This document shows positions 1-9,025 of a stretch of DNA of 64,000 nucleotides, in pieces. Numbering within the stretch: position 1 is the stretch's first letter; each line of letters starts with the position of its first letter. The stretch spans positions 28,309 to 92,308 of the forward strand of contig ONHA01000010.1 of NCBI GenBank assembly GCA_900317515.1, written 5' to 3'. The position numbers were made by a program, and so were the translations under genes. This stretch comes from an uncultured Eubacteriales bacterium. GTDB taxonomy: Bacteria; Bacillota; Clostridia; Lachnospirales; Lachnospiraceae. The notes under the pieces were generated by a model. The model saw nothing but the letters and a program-made list of their open reading frames with translations, was not told where the DNA came from and searched no databases.

Positions 1-165
1 CGTCTCCTCTGCCGTCGACTCGATGACCTCAGAGCCCGGATCGGATTCCTCGGAAACTGTCACCGATTCGTCCGAAACGGATGCCTTAACCGAAACGGCC
101 GGCAGCGTCACACCACCGACAGCCAGCGAGAGAGCCAGCGCAAAGGCCAAAAGCTTTTTAACCAA
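1..165 (-). CDS. Secreted protein, N-terminal part only (runs off window)
   Basis: Fifty-five codons without a stop run to the window edge. The first codon is TTG at 165-163, placed by a GGAGG site at 174-178 with an 8-base spacer. The product starts VKKLLAFALALSLAVGG, a basic N-terminus followed by a hydrophobic core, ending near an A-S-V site typical of a Sec signal peptide. The visible mature part is rich in Ser, Glu and Asp. The ribosome site is immediately beside the fchA stop, so it is probably the last gene seen of the folate operon. No domain can be named from this fragment. The start is well supported; the function is unknown. Confidence 0.75.
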   Translation of the reverse strand, partial: MVKKLLAFALALSLAVGGVTLPAVSVKASVSDESVTVSEESDPGSEVIESTAEET

Positions 166-178
166 TAGATAAACCTCC

Positions 179-826
179 TCACTGTACGGAGCTTCGAAGA
201 AGACGTCCGTAGATCTTGTCATAGACGGCGTCCGCCTTATCGCCGAATTCGGCGATAAACCGTGCGGCATCAGAGTTTAACTGGGCTGCATACTCACGAT
301 CTTTCATGAATTTGGTGTTGACGAGAACATTCAGGGCGGCCCCTTCCATGGCTGCCTTTAAGAGCAGCACGGCGCAGCCCGCATCCGAGACGACCAGCGG
401 AGATCCGATCTCCGCGATCCTGGCCGTAAGTTCGATGCCTTCCGCACAGCAGTCCATCACGGTGATCGGGACGGATGCCGCCTCGTGTAGGCATTTTTCA
501 AGGACCTCCGCCTTCAAAGCGGCCTCCTCCGGTGTCCCGGAGGGAAGGCCGTAAGCTTTCGACAGAGGTTCAAACACAACAGGATCCTTATCGATCAGGG
601 AGAGAAGTTCCGCCTTAATCTTGTCTGTCTCCGCCATGATTTTTTTAATTTCATCTTCGACGGCGGCATATTTCTTCTTGCCCACAGTCAGATTGCCGAC
701 CATGTCCGTGAGCGCCGTCCCGAGAGCGCCGACCAGCGCGCTGGTGCCGCCGCCTCCGGGAACTGCATTTTTCGAGGAAAGCTCCTCCACATACGTATCG
801 ATCGGCATGGAACTGTATTCTTTCAT
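179..826 (-). CDS. fchA: Methenyl-THF cyclohydrolase / formimido-THF cyclodeaminase family (FchA)
   Basis: The 215-residue product is of normal length for the FTCD cyclodeaminase/cyclohydrolase family. A PGGGG turn near residues 23-27 precedes an Ala/Gly-rich helix, and the helical body has the usual acidic and Ala-rich pattern. In acetogenic clostridia FchA converts 5,10-methenyl-THF and 10-formyl-THF into each other in the cytoplasm. The next gene upstream in the operon is formate-THF ligase, which makes 10-formyl-THF, and this favours cyclohydrolase over histidine-linked formimido cyclodeaminase. ATG at 826 has an AAGGAG site just upstream. The family is certain; the exact substrate is inferred from context. 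Confidence 0.88.
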   Translation of the reverse strand: MKEYSSMPIDTYVEELSSKNAVPGGGGTSALVGALGTALTDMVGNLTVGKKKYAAVEDEIKKIMAETDKIKAELLSLIDKDPVVFEPLSKAYGLPSGTPEEAALKAEVLEKCLHEAASVPITVMDCCAEGIELTARIAEIGSPLVVSDAGCAVLLLKAAMEGAALNVLVNTKFMKDREYAAQLNSDAARFIAEFGDKADAVYDKIYGRLLRSSVQ

Positions 827-869
827 AAGGACACTCTCCTTCCTTCTCCGGACTGCGTATTGTCGGGAC

Positions 870-2564
870 TCAGAAAAGACCCGTAATCACACCGTTTTCG
901 TCGACGTCGATCTTCTCGGCAGCCGGTCTCTTCGGCAGACCCGGCATCGTCATGATGTCTCCGGTCAGGGCAACGATGAAGCCTGCTCCCGCGGAAATCT
1001 TAAGGTTGCGGACCGTGATCTCAAAATTCTTCGGCGCGCCGAGCTTCTTCGGGTCATCCGAGAAGCTGTACTGGGTCTTGGCGACACAGATCGGGCAGTT
1101 TCCGTAACCCATCGATGTGAGCTGGGCTGCCTGTTTCTTCGCATCGGCCGTGAGGACGACGCCGTCCGCGTGATAGATGCGCTTTGCCAGCATGTTAAGC
1201 TTCTCCTCGATGCCGAGCTCGGTGTCATAGGAAAATGCAAACCCGCTCGCATCCCCCTCTTCGCAGAGACGGATAACTTCCTTTGCAAGAGCCACGCCGC
1301 CTTCGCCGCCTTTTGCCCAGACTTCGGACAGGGCGACATTTACGCCGCGCTCCTTGCAGGCCGCCTCGACCAGGTCGAGCTCTGCCTTCGTGTCAGTCGG
1401 GAACGCATTGATCGCGACGACGCACGGAAGGTGATAGACATCCGTGATGTTGCTGACATGCTGCAGCAGGTTCGGAAGGCCTTTTTCAAGAGCTTCCAGG
1501 TTCTCGGTGCCGAGGGATGCCTTGTCGAGACCGCCGTGCATCTTGAGAGCGCGGACCGTCGCGACGACGACAACCGCCGACGGATGAAGGCCGGCCATGC
1601 GGCACTTGATATCGAGGAACTTCTCCGCACCGAGGTCAGCGCCGAAGCCTGCCTCCGTGACGGCATAATCCGCCAGTCTCATGGCTGTCTTTGTCGCGAT
1701 GACGGAGTTGCAGCCGTGGGCGATATTCGCGAACGGGCCGCCGTGAACGATTGCCGGTGTGTGCTCCAGGGTCTGGACCAGATTCGGCTTCAGCGCATCT
1801 TTGAGAAGAGCCGCCATGGCGCCCTCAGCATGCAGCTGGCCTGCCGTGACCGGCTTCTGCTCCGCGATCTTTCCGTAGGTGTAGCCGACGATGATGCGGG
1901 ACAGTCTCTCCTTGAGGTCGGTAATGTCCTTGGAAAGACAGAGCACCGCCATGATCTCGGATGCGACCGTGATGTCGTAGCCATCCTCTCTCGGTGTGCC
2001 GTTCGGCTTTCCGCCGAGGCCGTCCACCACGAAGCGGAGCTGACGGTCGTTCATGTCGACGCATCTCTTCCAGGTGATCTTTCTGGGATCGATGTTCAGT
2101 TCATTTCCCTGATAGATGTGGTTGTCGAGCATCGCCGCAAGCAGGTTGTTGGCGGCGCCGATTGCATGGAAGTCACCCGTAAAGTGCAGGTTGATATCCT
2201 CCATCGGGACGACCTGGGCATAACCGCCGCCGGCAGCACCGCCCTTGACGCCGAAGACCGGTCCGAGGGACGGCTCGCGGAGTGCGGCGCATACGTTCTT
2301 GCCGAGCCTGGAAAGACCGTCAGCAAGGCCGACCGTCGTCGTGGTCTTGCCTTCACCGGCCGGGGTCGGCGTGATAGCGGTCACGAGGATCAGCTTGCCC
2401 TCTTTCGCCTCTGTTTCGGCTTCAAGCTTCTTGACATCGATCTTTGCCTTGTAGTTGCCGTAGAGCTCCAGGCAGTCCTCGGGGATCCCGGCGGTCTTTG
2501 CCACCTCGGTGATCTTCTGCATCTCATTTGCCTGAGCGATCTCAATGTCGGTTAAATAGGCCAT
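870..2564 (-). CDS. fhs: Formate--tetrahydrofolate ligase
   Basis: This 564-residue protein has the full length of formate-THF ligase. The ATP-binding loop [11 protein letters not shown] lies near residues 65-76, followed by [11 protein letters not shown] and the conserved [22 protein letters not shown]-like stretch around residues 96-118. The C-terminus carries the family-typical [11 protein letters not shown]. It joins formate to THF using ATP, the entry step of the methyl branch of the Wood-Ljungdahl pathway and a source of formyl units for purines. It lies between folT (2-base gap) and fchA (43-base gap) in the same operon. An AAAAGGAG site precedes the ATG. Confidence 0.97.
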   Translation of the reverse strand: MAYLTDIEIAQANEMQKITEVAKTAGIPEDCLELYGNYKAKIDVKKLEAETEAKEGKLILVTAITPTPAGEGKTTTTVGLADGLSRLGKNVCAALREPSLGPVFGVKGGAAGGGYAQVVPMEDINLHFTGDFHAIGAANNLLAAMLDNHIYQGNELNIDPRKITWKRCVDMNDRQLRFVVDGLGGKPNGTPREDGYDITVASEIMAVLCLSKDITDLKERLSRIIVGYTYGKIAEQKPVTAGQLHAEGAMAALLKDALKPNLVQTLEHTPAIVHGGPFANIAHGCNSVIATKTAMRLADYAVTEAGFGADLGAEKFLDIKCRMAGLHPSAVVVVATVRALKMHGGLDKASLGTENLEALEKGLPNLLQHVSNITDVYHLPCVVAINAFPTDTKAELDLVEAACKERGVNVALSEVWAKGGEGGVALAKEVIRLCEEGDASGFAFSYDTELGIEEKLNMLAKRIYHADGVVLTADAKKQAAQLTSMGYGNCPICVAKTQYSFSDDPKKLGAPKNFEITVRNLKISAGAGFIVALTGDIMTMPGLPKRPAAEKIDVDENGVITGLF

Positions 2565-2566
2565 AA

Positions 2567-3154
2567 TTATTCTCCTTTTCCTGCCGGTCCCGCCGGCATC
2601 TCATCACGGAAGGTCCGGAATATCCCGGCTCTTCCAAGCATCTGCGCCAGAAAGTAAAAGATTGCTGTGTTGATGGGCCACATGATTATATTTTTCAAAG
2701 CTCTCGCGGGGAGAAGCGCGAAAAATCCTTTTCCGTAAAGAACCGAAAGCCATAGGGTGTTGAACCCGATGTTCACGATCAGGGCGACCAGTCCCTCGGC
2801 GATCAGAACCCGCCAGAAGCTGAGCTTTCTTTTATAGAAGAACATTCCGTAAATGAAAGCCGCGAGCATCGCGTCGAATGTGAAGCCGAAGAAGAACGGC
2901 CCCGTCGGCTTGATCGCAAACTTCAGAACATCGAGAACACCGCCGAAGATCGCTCCGGTCACCGGTCCGAACAGATAATCCACGATCTGGTTCGGGATCA
3001 TGGAGAATCCGACTCTGAGCTGAGGCGTCACATCGACCGTGAAATTTCTCATGACGACGGCCAGCGCACCCAGCATGGCACAGGCGGTGAGCACATTGAT
3101 CTTCTTGAGCTCGCCTCCGGAGTCTTTCATTCTCTTCAGGAAATCAAACTGCAT
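2567..3154 (-). CDS. folT: Folate ECF transporter S component (FolT)
   Basis: The 195-residue membrane protein has about six hydrophobic segments and the folate-type S-component signature: an N-terminal FxxMKxS-like stretch, then [13 protein letters not shown], then VGFSMIPN and a GxxxGxxxDxxKF-like motif. S components bind the vitamin and dock to a shared EcfT/EcfA module, which is not encoded here. The start at 3154 was chosen over a longer frame (to 3187) because GGAGG at about 3163-3169 is well spaced from it. It sits between metF and fhs, so folate uptake is tied to C1-folate enzymes. No THF riboswitch could be placed, since only about 40 bases separate it from metF. Confidence 0.9.
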   Translation of the reverse strand: MQFDFLKRMKDSGGELKKINVLTACAMLGALAVVMRNFTVDVTPQLRVGFSMIPNQIVDYLFGPVTGAIFGGVLDVLKFAIKPTGPFFFGFTFDAMLAAFIYGMFFYKRKLSFWRVLIAEGLVALIVNIGFNTLWLSVLYGKGFFALLPARALKNIIMWPINTAIFYFLAQMLGRAGIFRTFRDEMPAGPAGKGE

Positions 3155-3196
3155 TTTTCTTGCCTCCTTCCTTCCAATACATCTCAAGAAAGGGTG

Positions 3197-4072
3197 TTAT
3201 CTGCGGTAAGAAAGGCCGCATGCCTCGCAGATCTCAAGAGCCGCGTCCGCCTTGTTGAGCGAATAAAAATGAAGTCCGTCAATACCCAGCGCCATATATT
3301 CATACACCATATTGACGGTATATTCAATACCTGCCTTGCGGAAATCTTCATCGGAGGCATTATAATACCTGGAAATGAGCTCCGCCAGCGGCTGCGGGAT
3401 CGAGCATCCGTTGGTGCCGAGGCACATCTTGATAACGGAGTTCTTGTTCAGAACCGGCATGATGCCGACATCGACCGGAATGTGCACGCCGGTTTTTCGG
3501 ATCGTATCGAGCCAGCGCTTGAAGCCTTCCACGTCGTAGCAGAGCTGGGTCATGAGGATATCCGCACCGGAATCCTGCTTCATGCGGAGATGCGCGATGT
3601 CCTCCGCAAAGGTCCTGGCCTCGATGTGCTTCTCCGGCGCACCGGCCATCGCGATCACGAACTTGTCCCCGTAATACTTGCGGATAAAGCTGATCATCTC
3701 GCTCGCGTGCTTAAAATCACCCCGCGTTCCCTCCCAGCCTTCGGGAATATCGCCGCGAAGTGCGAGGATGTGATCGATGCCGTAGGAAAGGCAGAGGTCC
3801 ATCTGGGCGCGGATGTCTTCCCGGGTCTTCCCGATCGTCGTGAAATGGGAGATCGGAATGGTCTTTCCGGAGTCCAGGATGGACTTGCAGATCTCCATGT
3901 GCCGACCCGCGTTGGTGCCGCCGGCCCCGTAGGTACAGCTCACAAAATCAGGCTCAACGGTATAGAGTCTGTCAAGCACGTCAAGAAGCGGTTCCAGCGG
4001 CTTGTCGGCCTTGGGCGGAAACACTTCAAACGACAGGGACATGCGTTCCTTCATGATATCGGTGATTTTCAT
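3197..4072 (-). CDS. metF: 5,10-methylenetetrahydrofolate reductase (MetF)
   Basis: The 291-residue protein has the MTHFR TIM-barrel features: SFEVFPPK near residues 14-21, VSCTYGAGG, a DHILALRGDIP segment that contacts FAD and folate, and DILMTQLCYDVE with the conserved Gln. It reduces methylene-THF to methyl-THF. The start at 4072 is preferred because GGAGG at 4081-4085 lies 8 bases upstream; an in-frame ATG at 4090 overlaps the plsY stop as ATGA and cannot be excluded. No MetV-type zinc-binding partner gene is adjacent. Together with fhs and fchA it covers most of the THF methyl branch; folD is not in the window. Confidence 0.95.
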   Translation of the reverse strand: MKITDIMKERMSLSFEVFPPKADKPLEPLLDVLDRLYTVEPDFVSCTYGAGGTNAGRHMEICKSILDSGKTIPISHFTTIGKTREDIRAQMDLCLSYGIDHILALRGDIPEGWEGTRGDFKHASEMISFIRKYYGDKFVIAMAGAPEKHIEARTFAEDIAHLRMKQDSGADILMTQLCYDVEGFKRWLDTIRKTGVHIPVDVGIMPVLNKNSVIKMCLGTNGCSIPQPLAELISRYYNASDEDFRKAGIEYTVNMVYEYMALGIDGLHFYSLNKADAALEICEACGLSYRR

Positions 4073-4086
4073 TTTACAAACCTCCG

Positions 4087-4737
4087 TCATTTCTTCTTTT
4101 TGAGATATGTTTTCCTCTCCTCTCCTTTAAGAAGCCTTCCGATGTTTGCGCGATGGAGGAAGAATGCAAGAGCAACAACACATGCGATCACGAGATACAT
4201 TTCGGTAAGATGCGCCTGGGACATCCCGTAGGAACCGCTCTGGCCGAAGATGATCGTTGAGATGAGGAAGACAGCCGCACCGACCAGACTTCCCAGGGAT
4301 ACATAGTGGGTCGTGAAGAAGATCACGAAGAAGAATGTCATGCAGAGTGCAAAGGTCACTCCGGAAAATGAAAGGAGGAGACCCGCGAGGCAGGCAATTC
4401 CCTTGCCGCCCTTAAACTGCATGTAGAACGGGAAGCAGTGGCCGAGCACCGCTCCGGCCCCGGCGTAGATGCCGATGAGGCGGGCCGGCAGGTCGGAGCC
4501 GCCGAAGATCAGCTTTGCCACTGCCACCGCCAGGATGCACTTCAGCATGTCGCAGACCAGCACCAGGATGCCGACCTTTGTGCCGAAGTTGCGGAGCGCG
4601 TTCGTCGTGCCGGCATTTCCCGAGCCTACTTTCCGAATATCAATTCCCTGCGTCCGCCCGTAGATGTAGGCTGTCTGGAAAAGGCCGAAGACATAGCCGA
4701 GGCAGACGCATAAAATCCGTACCATAATCGTATTCAT
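4087..4737 (-). CDS. plsY: Glycerol-3-phosphate acyltransferase PlsY
   Basis: The 216-residue integral membrane protein has the three PlsY signatures: GSGNAGTTNALR near residues 38-49, GHCFPFYMQFKGGKG near 98-112, and a conserved loop further on. It transfers an acyl group from acyl-phosphate to glycerol-3-phosphate, the first step in phospholipid synthesis. The order der-plsY is common in Firmicutes. A GGAGGG site precedes the ATG at 4737, and der ends 15 bases upstream. The C-terminal tail is short and lysine-rich, as is usual for the family. Confidence 0.95.
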   Translation of the reverse strand: MNTIMVRILCVCLGYVFGLFQTAYIYGRTQGIDIRKVGSGNAGTTNALRNFGTKVGILVLVCDMLKCILAVAVAKLIFGGSDLPARLIGIYAGAGAVLGHCFPFYMQFKGGKGIACLAGLLLSFSGVTFALCMTFFFVIFFTTHYVSLGSLVGAAVFLISTIIFGQSGSYGMSQAHLTEMYLVIACVVALAFFLHRANIGRLLKGEERKTYLKKKK

Positions 4738-4752
4738 ATGAAATCCCTCCCT

Positions 4753-6087
4753 TTATCTGGCATCATCACCGTCATTCCGTTCCCGGATGATGATCTTGAT
4801 CGATGTTCCGCGGAAATCAAAGGCTTCGCGGATCTTGTTCTCAATATAGCGAACATATGAGAAATGCATCAGCTCCTTGTCGTTGACAAAGATGATGAAG
4901 GCCGGCGGAGCCACTCCCACCTGTGTAATATAGTAGAGGCGGAGGCGCCTTCCCTTGTCGGTCGGAGGCGAATTCAGAGCGACCGCCTCGGCCATCAGCT
5001 GATTGAGGAGGCCAGTCGCAATGCGGCGGTTCTGATTTTCAAGGATCGTCTCGACTGCCGTGAAGAGCTTCGGCAGGCGCTGCCCGGTCTCGGCCGACAC
5101 GAACAGGATCTCCGCGTAGGGCATGTAGGAAAGGATCTGGCGGATCTTCTCCGTGTACTCTCTCGTCGAGTTTGTGTTCTTCTCGACCGCATCCCACTTG
5201 TTCACGGCGATCAGGATTCCCTTGCCGCGCTCGTGGGCGATGCCCGCGATCTTGGCGTCCTGCTCGGCGATCCCGGTGACCGCGTCGATCACCACGATGA
5301 CCACGTCCGCACGTTCGACGGCCGTCACGGTTCGGATGATGCTGTACCGTTCGATCTCCTCCTTGATCTTGCTCTTGCGGCGAAGACCTGCGGTGTCGAT
5401 GAAGACATACTCTTTTCCGTTCCATTTAACCGGCGTGTCGATCGCGTCGCGCGTCGTCCCGGCGATGTCGGAGACGATCAGACGGCTCTCGCCCAGCAGT
5501 TTGTTGATGATGGAGGACTTGCCGACGTTCGGACGGCCGACGATCGCGATCCTCGGCCTCGAATCCTCCTCATCCTCCCCGGAGGTCATATCGAAATATT
5601 TCGTTGCCTCGTCCAGCATATCGCCGATGCCCTGCCTGTTTGCGGCCGAGACCGCAATCGGGTCGCCGAGGCCCAGCGCATAAAACTCATAGATATCCGC
5701 CTGGTGTCTCACATAGTCATCGATTTTGTTGACCGCGAGAACGACCGGCTTTTTTGACCGCCGCAGCATATCGGCAACTCTTGCATCCGCATCGACGAGG
5801 CCGTCCTTTGCGTCCACAAGGAACAGGATCACGTCCGCCGTCTCGATGGCGATCTCCGCCTGCTCTCTCATCTGCCGGAGCAGGATATCATTCGACTCGG
5901 GCTCGATGCCGCCCGTGTCGATCAGGGTAAAATCATAACCGCCCCAGTTGACCTCCGCGTAAATGCGGTCGCGGGTCACCCCCGGGGTATCTTTTACGAT
6001 GGAAATGTTTTCACCCGCCAGCGCATTGAAAAGCGTGGACTTTCCCACATTCGGTCTTCCCACGATGGCAAGGATCGGTTTGCTCAT
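4753..6087 (-). CDS. der: Ribosome assembly GTPase Der (EngA)
   Basis: The 444-residue protein has the diagnostic tandem G domains. The first P-loop GRPNVGKST is at residues 10-18 with DTPGVTRDR and DTGG following. The second P-loop GRPNVGKSS is near 186-194 with IAGTTRDAID, DTAGLRRKSKI and a NKWD motif. The C-terminal KH-like domain binds rRNA. Der acts in late assembly of the 50S subunit. An AAGGAGAATAG stretch precedes the ATG. It sits between the DUF512 gene and plsY, a typical clostridial arrangement. Confidence 0.97.
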   Translation of the reverse strand: MSKPILAIVGRPNVGKSTLFNALAGENISIVKDTPGVTRDRIYAEVNWGGYDFTLIDTGGIEPESNDILLRQMREQAEIAIETADVILFLVDAKDGLVDADARVADMLRRSKKPVVLAVNKIDDYVRHQADIYEFYALGLGDPIAVSAANRQGIGDMLDEATKYFDMTSGEDEEDSRPRIAIVGRPNVGKSSIINKLLGESRLIVSDIAGTTRDAIDTPVKWNGKEYVFIDTAGLRRKSKIKEEIERYSIIRTVTAVERADVVIVVIDAVTGIAEQDAKIAGIAHERGKGILIAVNKWDAVEKNTNSTREYTEKIRQILSYMPYAEILFVSAETGQRLPKLFTAVETILENQNRRIATGLLNQLMAEAVALNSPPTDKGRRLRLYYITQVGVAPPAFIIFVNDKELMHFSYVRYIENKIREAFDFRGTSIKIIIRERNDGDDAR

Positions 6088-6119
6088 AGAATTCTATTCT
6101 CCTTAAGTATTTGATAGTT

Positions 6120-7583
6120 TTATTGATCGTCCGGCTCCCAGGACTCGTAGATCTGCCGGTTCCCCTCTTCCCTGTGGGAGAGGCCCAGAACGGAGCGTAC
6201 AAGTTCCTCGCCCCCTGACCAGATCACGCCGACCGGGAGATAAAACGCGTTCTCCACATCCTCGGTTGTGAGGTCGTCGAGGAAAACCTTCTCTCCTGCC
6301 CTCAGCATGTTGACCGGCAGGAGGATCTCCTCGCCCAAGACCTTGCCTGGGTCTTCATTTCCGACAAGCTCCTTAAGCTGTCCGATGAGGTCCCGGCCCG
6401 TGATGAGTCCGCTCACCGTGATCGTGTGCCCGAAGAAATCGTTTCTGACGGAAAATACACGAATCGAAAGCCCCGGAAATGCCTCCGTGATCTGCCCGGC
6501 CAGTTCCCAGATCACCGGCTCGATCAGCTTGCCGCAGATCGTCGTGACATGTCTCCCTCTCTCCGGAAGCTCTGCCAGATAATCCTTCTCCGGAAGACTC
6601 AGGGATTTATAGAGAGAGCTTTCATGGTCGAGAAAGCCCTTGAGCGCTGAGTGCACTTCATTTTTAAGAAGGCGGACCATGCCGACTCCGTTTTCAAGCT
6701 GAAGATAACCGTCGTAGCGGTCCTCCTCCGGGACTTCACGCCCGGCAGACAGGTACCACTCGTCGGAGGCCTGGACGAAATTCGGGATCTCCGGGTTCAC
6801 ACCGTCTTCCCTGAAACGCTTCTGCCAGCCCTCGATCTGGTCGATCACCTCCGCCGAGGACTCCCTGTCAAAGGTATCAAGATGCGGAAGGTGGTCGCGG
6901 AAGCGCGTGATCCCGACCGGCACGACCGACAGGCTCCTCATGGCCGGTCTCAGCTCTCCCAGTTCGCGGATCGTGCGGTCAAGCTCGGCGCCGTCGTTGA
7001 TGCCGCGGCAGAGCACGATCTGCCCGTTCATCTCGATGCCGGCGTCCGAAAGCCTCTTCAGTTTATCCATGATATCGCCCGCGAACCGGTTGCCCAGCAT
7101 CATGCGGCGAAGGGCCGGGTTGGTCGTATGCACGGAGATATTGATCGGTTCCATGCGAAGCCGGATGATGCGGTCGATGTCCCGCTCTTTCATGTTGGTA
7201 AGCGTTACGTAATTGCCCTGCAGAAATGAGAGTCTCGAATCATCGTCCTTGAAATACAGGGTCTCCCGCATGCCCTTCGGCATCTGGTCGATGAAGCAGA
7301 ATATACAGCGGTTGCAGCAGCTCCTGTAGTCATCCATGAGGGATGTCTCGAATTCGACGCCGAAGTCCTCGTCGGGATCCCGGTCCACTTCGATGAGCGT
7401 CTCCTCCCCGTTTTCCTCCCGGATCAGGATCTCTACGTGCAGGTCCTCCATGAGGTACTGGTAATCAAAGACATCCTGGATCTCCTGCCCGTTTACCGCT
7501 ATGATGCTCATTCCGGGCTCAACGCCCATCTCCTCGGCGATCCCGCCGTGTAATACTCTTTTTATTTTATGCCCGGCACCCAA
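6120..7583 (-). CDS. DUF512 radical SAM protein with N-terminal PDZ-like domain
   Basis: The 487-residue product starts with a PDZ-like segment (GIAEEMGVEPGMSIIAVNGQ, residues about 14-33). A radical SAM cluster motif C-N-R-C-I-F-C near residues 91-97 and the C-terminal DUF512 region follow. The CX2CX2C spacing is unusual for radical SAM enzymes but is normal for this family. The substrate is unknown. The family is usually next to der in clostridia, which suggests a link to ribosomes or tRNA, but this is only association. The start is TTG at 7583-7581, supported by GGAGG 6 bases upstream. It is the first gene of the long minus-strand operon. Confidence 0.9.
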   Translation of the reverse strand: MGAGHKIKRVLHGGIAEEMGVEPGMSIIAVNGQEIQDVFDYQYLMEDLHVEILIREENGEETLIEVDRDPDEDFGVEFETSLMDDYRSCCNRCIFCFIDQMPKGMRETLYFKDDDSRLSFLQGNYVTLTNMKERDIDRIIRLRMEPINISVHTTNPALRRMMLGNRFAGDIMDKLKRLSDAGIEMNGQIVLCRGINDGAELDRTIRELGELRPAMRSLSVVPVGITRFRDHLPHLDTFDRESSAEVIDQIEGWQKRFREDGVNPEIPNFVQASDEWYLSAGREVPEEDRYDGYLQLENGVGMVRLLKNEVHSALKGFLDHESSLYKSLSLPEKDYLAELPERGRHVTTICGKLIEPVIWELAGQITEAFPGLSIRVFSVRNDFFGHTITVSGLITGRDLIGQLKELVGNEDPGKVLGEEILLPVNMLRAGEKVFLDDLTTEDVENAFYLPVGVIWSGGEELVRSVLGLSHREEGNRQIYESWEPDDQ

Positions 7584-7615
7584 GTGAAACCTCCGTTTAT
7601 CTGCCTGTTTCCGTT

Positions 7616-7644
7616 ATAATAGCAGTAAATTTCAGTTTTGTAAA
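7616..7644 (-). promoter_or_regulatory. Sigma-A-type promoter of the DUF512-der-folate operon
   Basis: On the minus strand TTTACA (7644-7639) and TATTAT (7621-7616) are separated by 17 bases, giving a start near 7609, about 25 bases before the TTG start at 7583. No other terminator or promoter of this quality is visible down to the window edge, so it may serve all eight genes. Confidence 0.6.
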
Positions 7645-7668
7645 CCCTGCCGGATTTTCTTCTTCTTA

Positions 7669-7697
7669 TTGTTTCCGTCCCTGAAATGTGTTATAAC
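7669..7697 (+). promoter_or_regulatory. Promoter of prs
   Basis: TTGTTT (7669-7674) and TATAAC (7692-7697) are separated by 17 bases, 68 bases before the prs start. It is divergent from the DUF512 promoter. Confidence 0.5.
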
Positions 7698-7764
7698 CAT
7701 AGTAAGCGGTGCGACCTGCGCCGCCCGAAAGCTTCAACTACAAACCATTATACGGAGGAAATGC

Positions 7765-8964
7765 ATGCCTGCACCGACCACTGCTAAAACCACCATGCCC
7801 GTTGCGCCCCTCAAAATCATTTATTTAAAAGGGAGCGAGGAGATTGCCGACGCTGTCAACCAGTATCTTATAAGGCGCAGAAGAGATCTTTCCAGGAAAA
7901 ATAAAGACCTCGAGATGTGCCCGGGCTATCTGGAATCCACTTATCTCATCCGCACCCACTACTCCCGGTTCGGCACCGGAGAGGGCCGCGTCCGCCTCGA
8001 CGATTCGATCCGCGGCACCGACCTCTTCATCATCGGCGACGTGACCAATTATACCCAGACCCTGAAAGTCTGCGGCCACGAAAACCGCATGTCGCCGGAC
8101 AACTATTTTCAGGATATCAAGCGCATCATTTCTGCTGTCAGCGGCAAGGCTCACCGTATTTCCGTCGTCCTGCCCTTCCTGTATGAGAGCCGCCAGCACA
8201 GACGCACCTCCCGCGAGTCCCTTGACTGCGCGATGGCACTCCGTGAGCTCGCCGACTACGGTGTCTCCAATATCATCACGTTCGATGCCCATGACCCCCG
8301 CGTCATGGATGCAATCCCCCTCATCAGTTTCGACAACTTCATGCCGACGTACCAGTTCCTGAAGGCGCTCCTTAAGTCGGTTCCGGATATTTCCTTCGAC
8401 AAGGATCATTTCATGGTCATCAGCCCGGACGAAGGCGCCATGGACCGCGCGGTCTATTTCGCAAATATCCTCGGTGCGGACATGGGAACCTTCTACAAGC
8501 GGCGCGACTATTCGAAGATCGTAAACGGCAAGAACCCGATCGTCGCCCACGAATTCCTCGGCGAGACCGTGGAAGGCAAGGACTGCGTCGTCATCGACGA
8601 TATGATCGCCTCCGGCGGCTCCATGGTGGACGTCTGCAAGCAGATCAAGGAGCGCGGTGCCCGCAGGGTGTTTATCTGCACCACCTTCGGTCTCTTCACG
8701 GAAGGCTTTGACAAGTTTGACGAGTTTTATGAGAAAGGCTACTTCGACAAGCTGATCACGACCAACCTCACCTATCTTCCGCCCGAACTGTACCGCAAAC
8801 CCTACTTTGTCTGCGCCAACATGTACAAGTACATGGCCAACATCATCCATACGCTCAACCATGACCAGTCGATCTCGACGATCAAGAGTACAACCTCCAA
8901 GATCTCCAAGGTTCTGAGCCGGCTGAAAGCGGCCGACGAGCAGGACGAAGATATGGAAGCGTAA
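7765..8964 (+). CDS. prs: Ribose-phosphate pyrophosphokinase (PRPP synthetase), long form
   Basis: The 399-residue protein makes PRPP from ribose-5-phosphate and ATP. It has the flexible-loop region, RxxTSRESLDCAMALRELAD, DAHDPR (divalent metal and ATP site) and the PRPP-binding loop DCVVIDDMIASGGSMVD near residue 275. It is about 80 residues longer than the usual 315-residue enzyme, with an N-terminal extension and insertions typical of a clostridial subgroup; whether it is regulated by ADP is unknown. ATG at 7765 follows GGAGGA at 7754-7759; an out-of-frame ATG at 7761 is nearby. It is a single-gene unit ended by a strong hairpin. Confidence 0.93.
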   Translation: MPAPTTAKTTMPVAPLKIIYLKGSEEIADAVNQYLIRRRRDLSRKNKDLEMCPGYLESTYLIRTHYSRFGTGEGRVRLDDSIRGTDLFIIGDVTNYTQTLKVCGHENRMSPDNYFQDIKRIISAVSGKAHRISVVLPFLYESRQHRRTSRESLDCAMALRELADYGVSNIITFDAHDPRVMDAIPLISFDNFMPTYQFLKALLKSVPDISFDKDHFMVISPDEGAMDRAVYFANILGADMGTFYKRRDYSKIVNGKNPIVAHEFLGETVEGKDCVVIDDMIASGGSMVDVCKQIKERGARRVFICTTFGLFTEGFDKFDEFYEKGYFDKLITTNLTYLPPELYRKPYFVCANMYKYMANIIHTLNHDQSISTIKSTTSKISKVLSRLKAADEQDEDMEA

Positions 8965-8974
8965 CAGGTAAAAT

Positions 8975-9016
8975 AAAAAGAATCCGGCAGGTTCCTCACC
9001 TGCCGGATTCTTTTTA
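8975..9016. terminator. Bidirectional terminator between prs and the EF-G-like gene
   Basis: A perfect 12-bp stem (8981-8992 with 8998-9009) has a 5-base loop. It is flanked by T-runs on both strands, and it lies between convergent genes. Confidence 0.9.
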
Positions 9017-9025
9017 TGCTTTTTA

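Noticed and set aside
621-2555. Long plus-strand frame of 644 codons opposite fhs and fchA
   Set aside because: It is the mirror of clear genes in GC-rich sequence, with Arg/Asp-rich content, no ribosome site and no family.
3155-3196. THF riboswitch upstream of folT
   Set aside because: Only about 40 bases lie between metF and folT and no riboswitch fold is visible.
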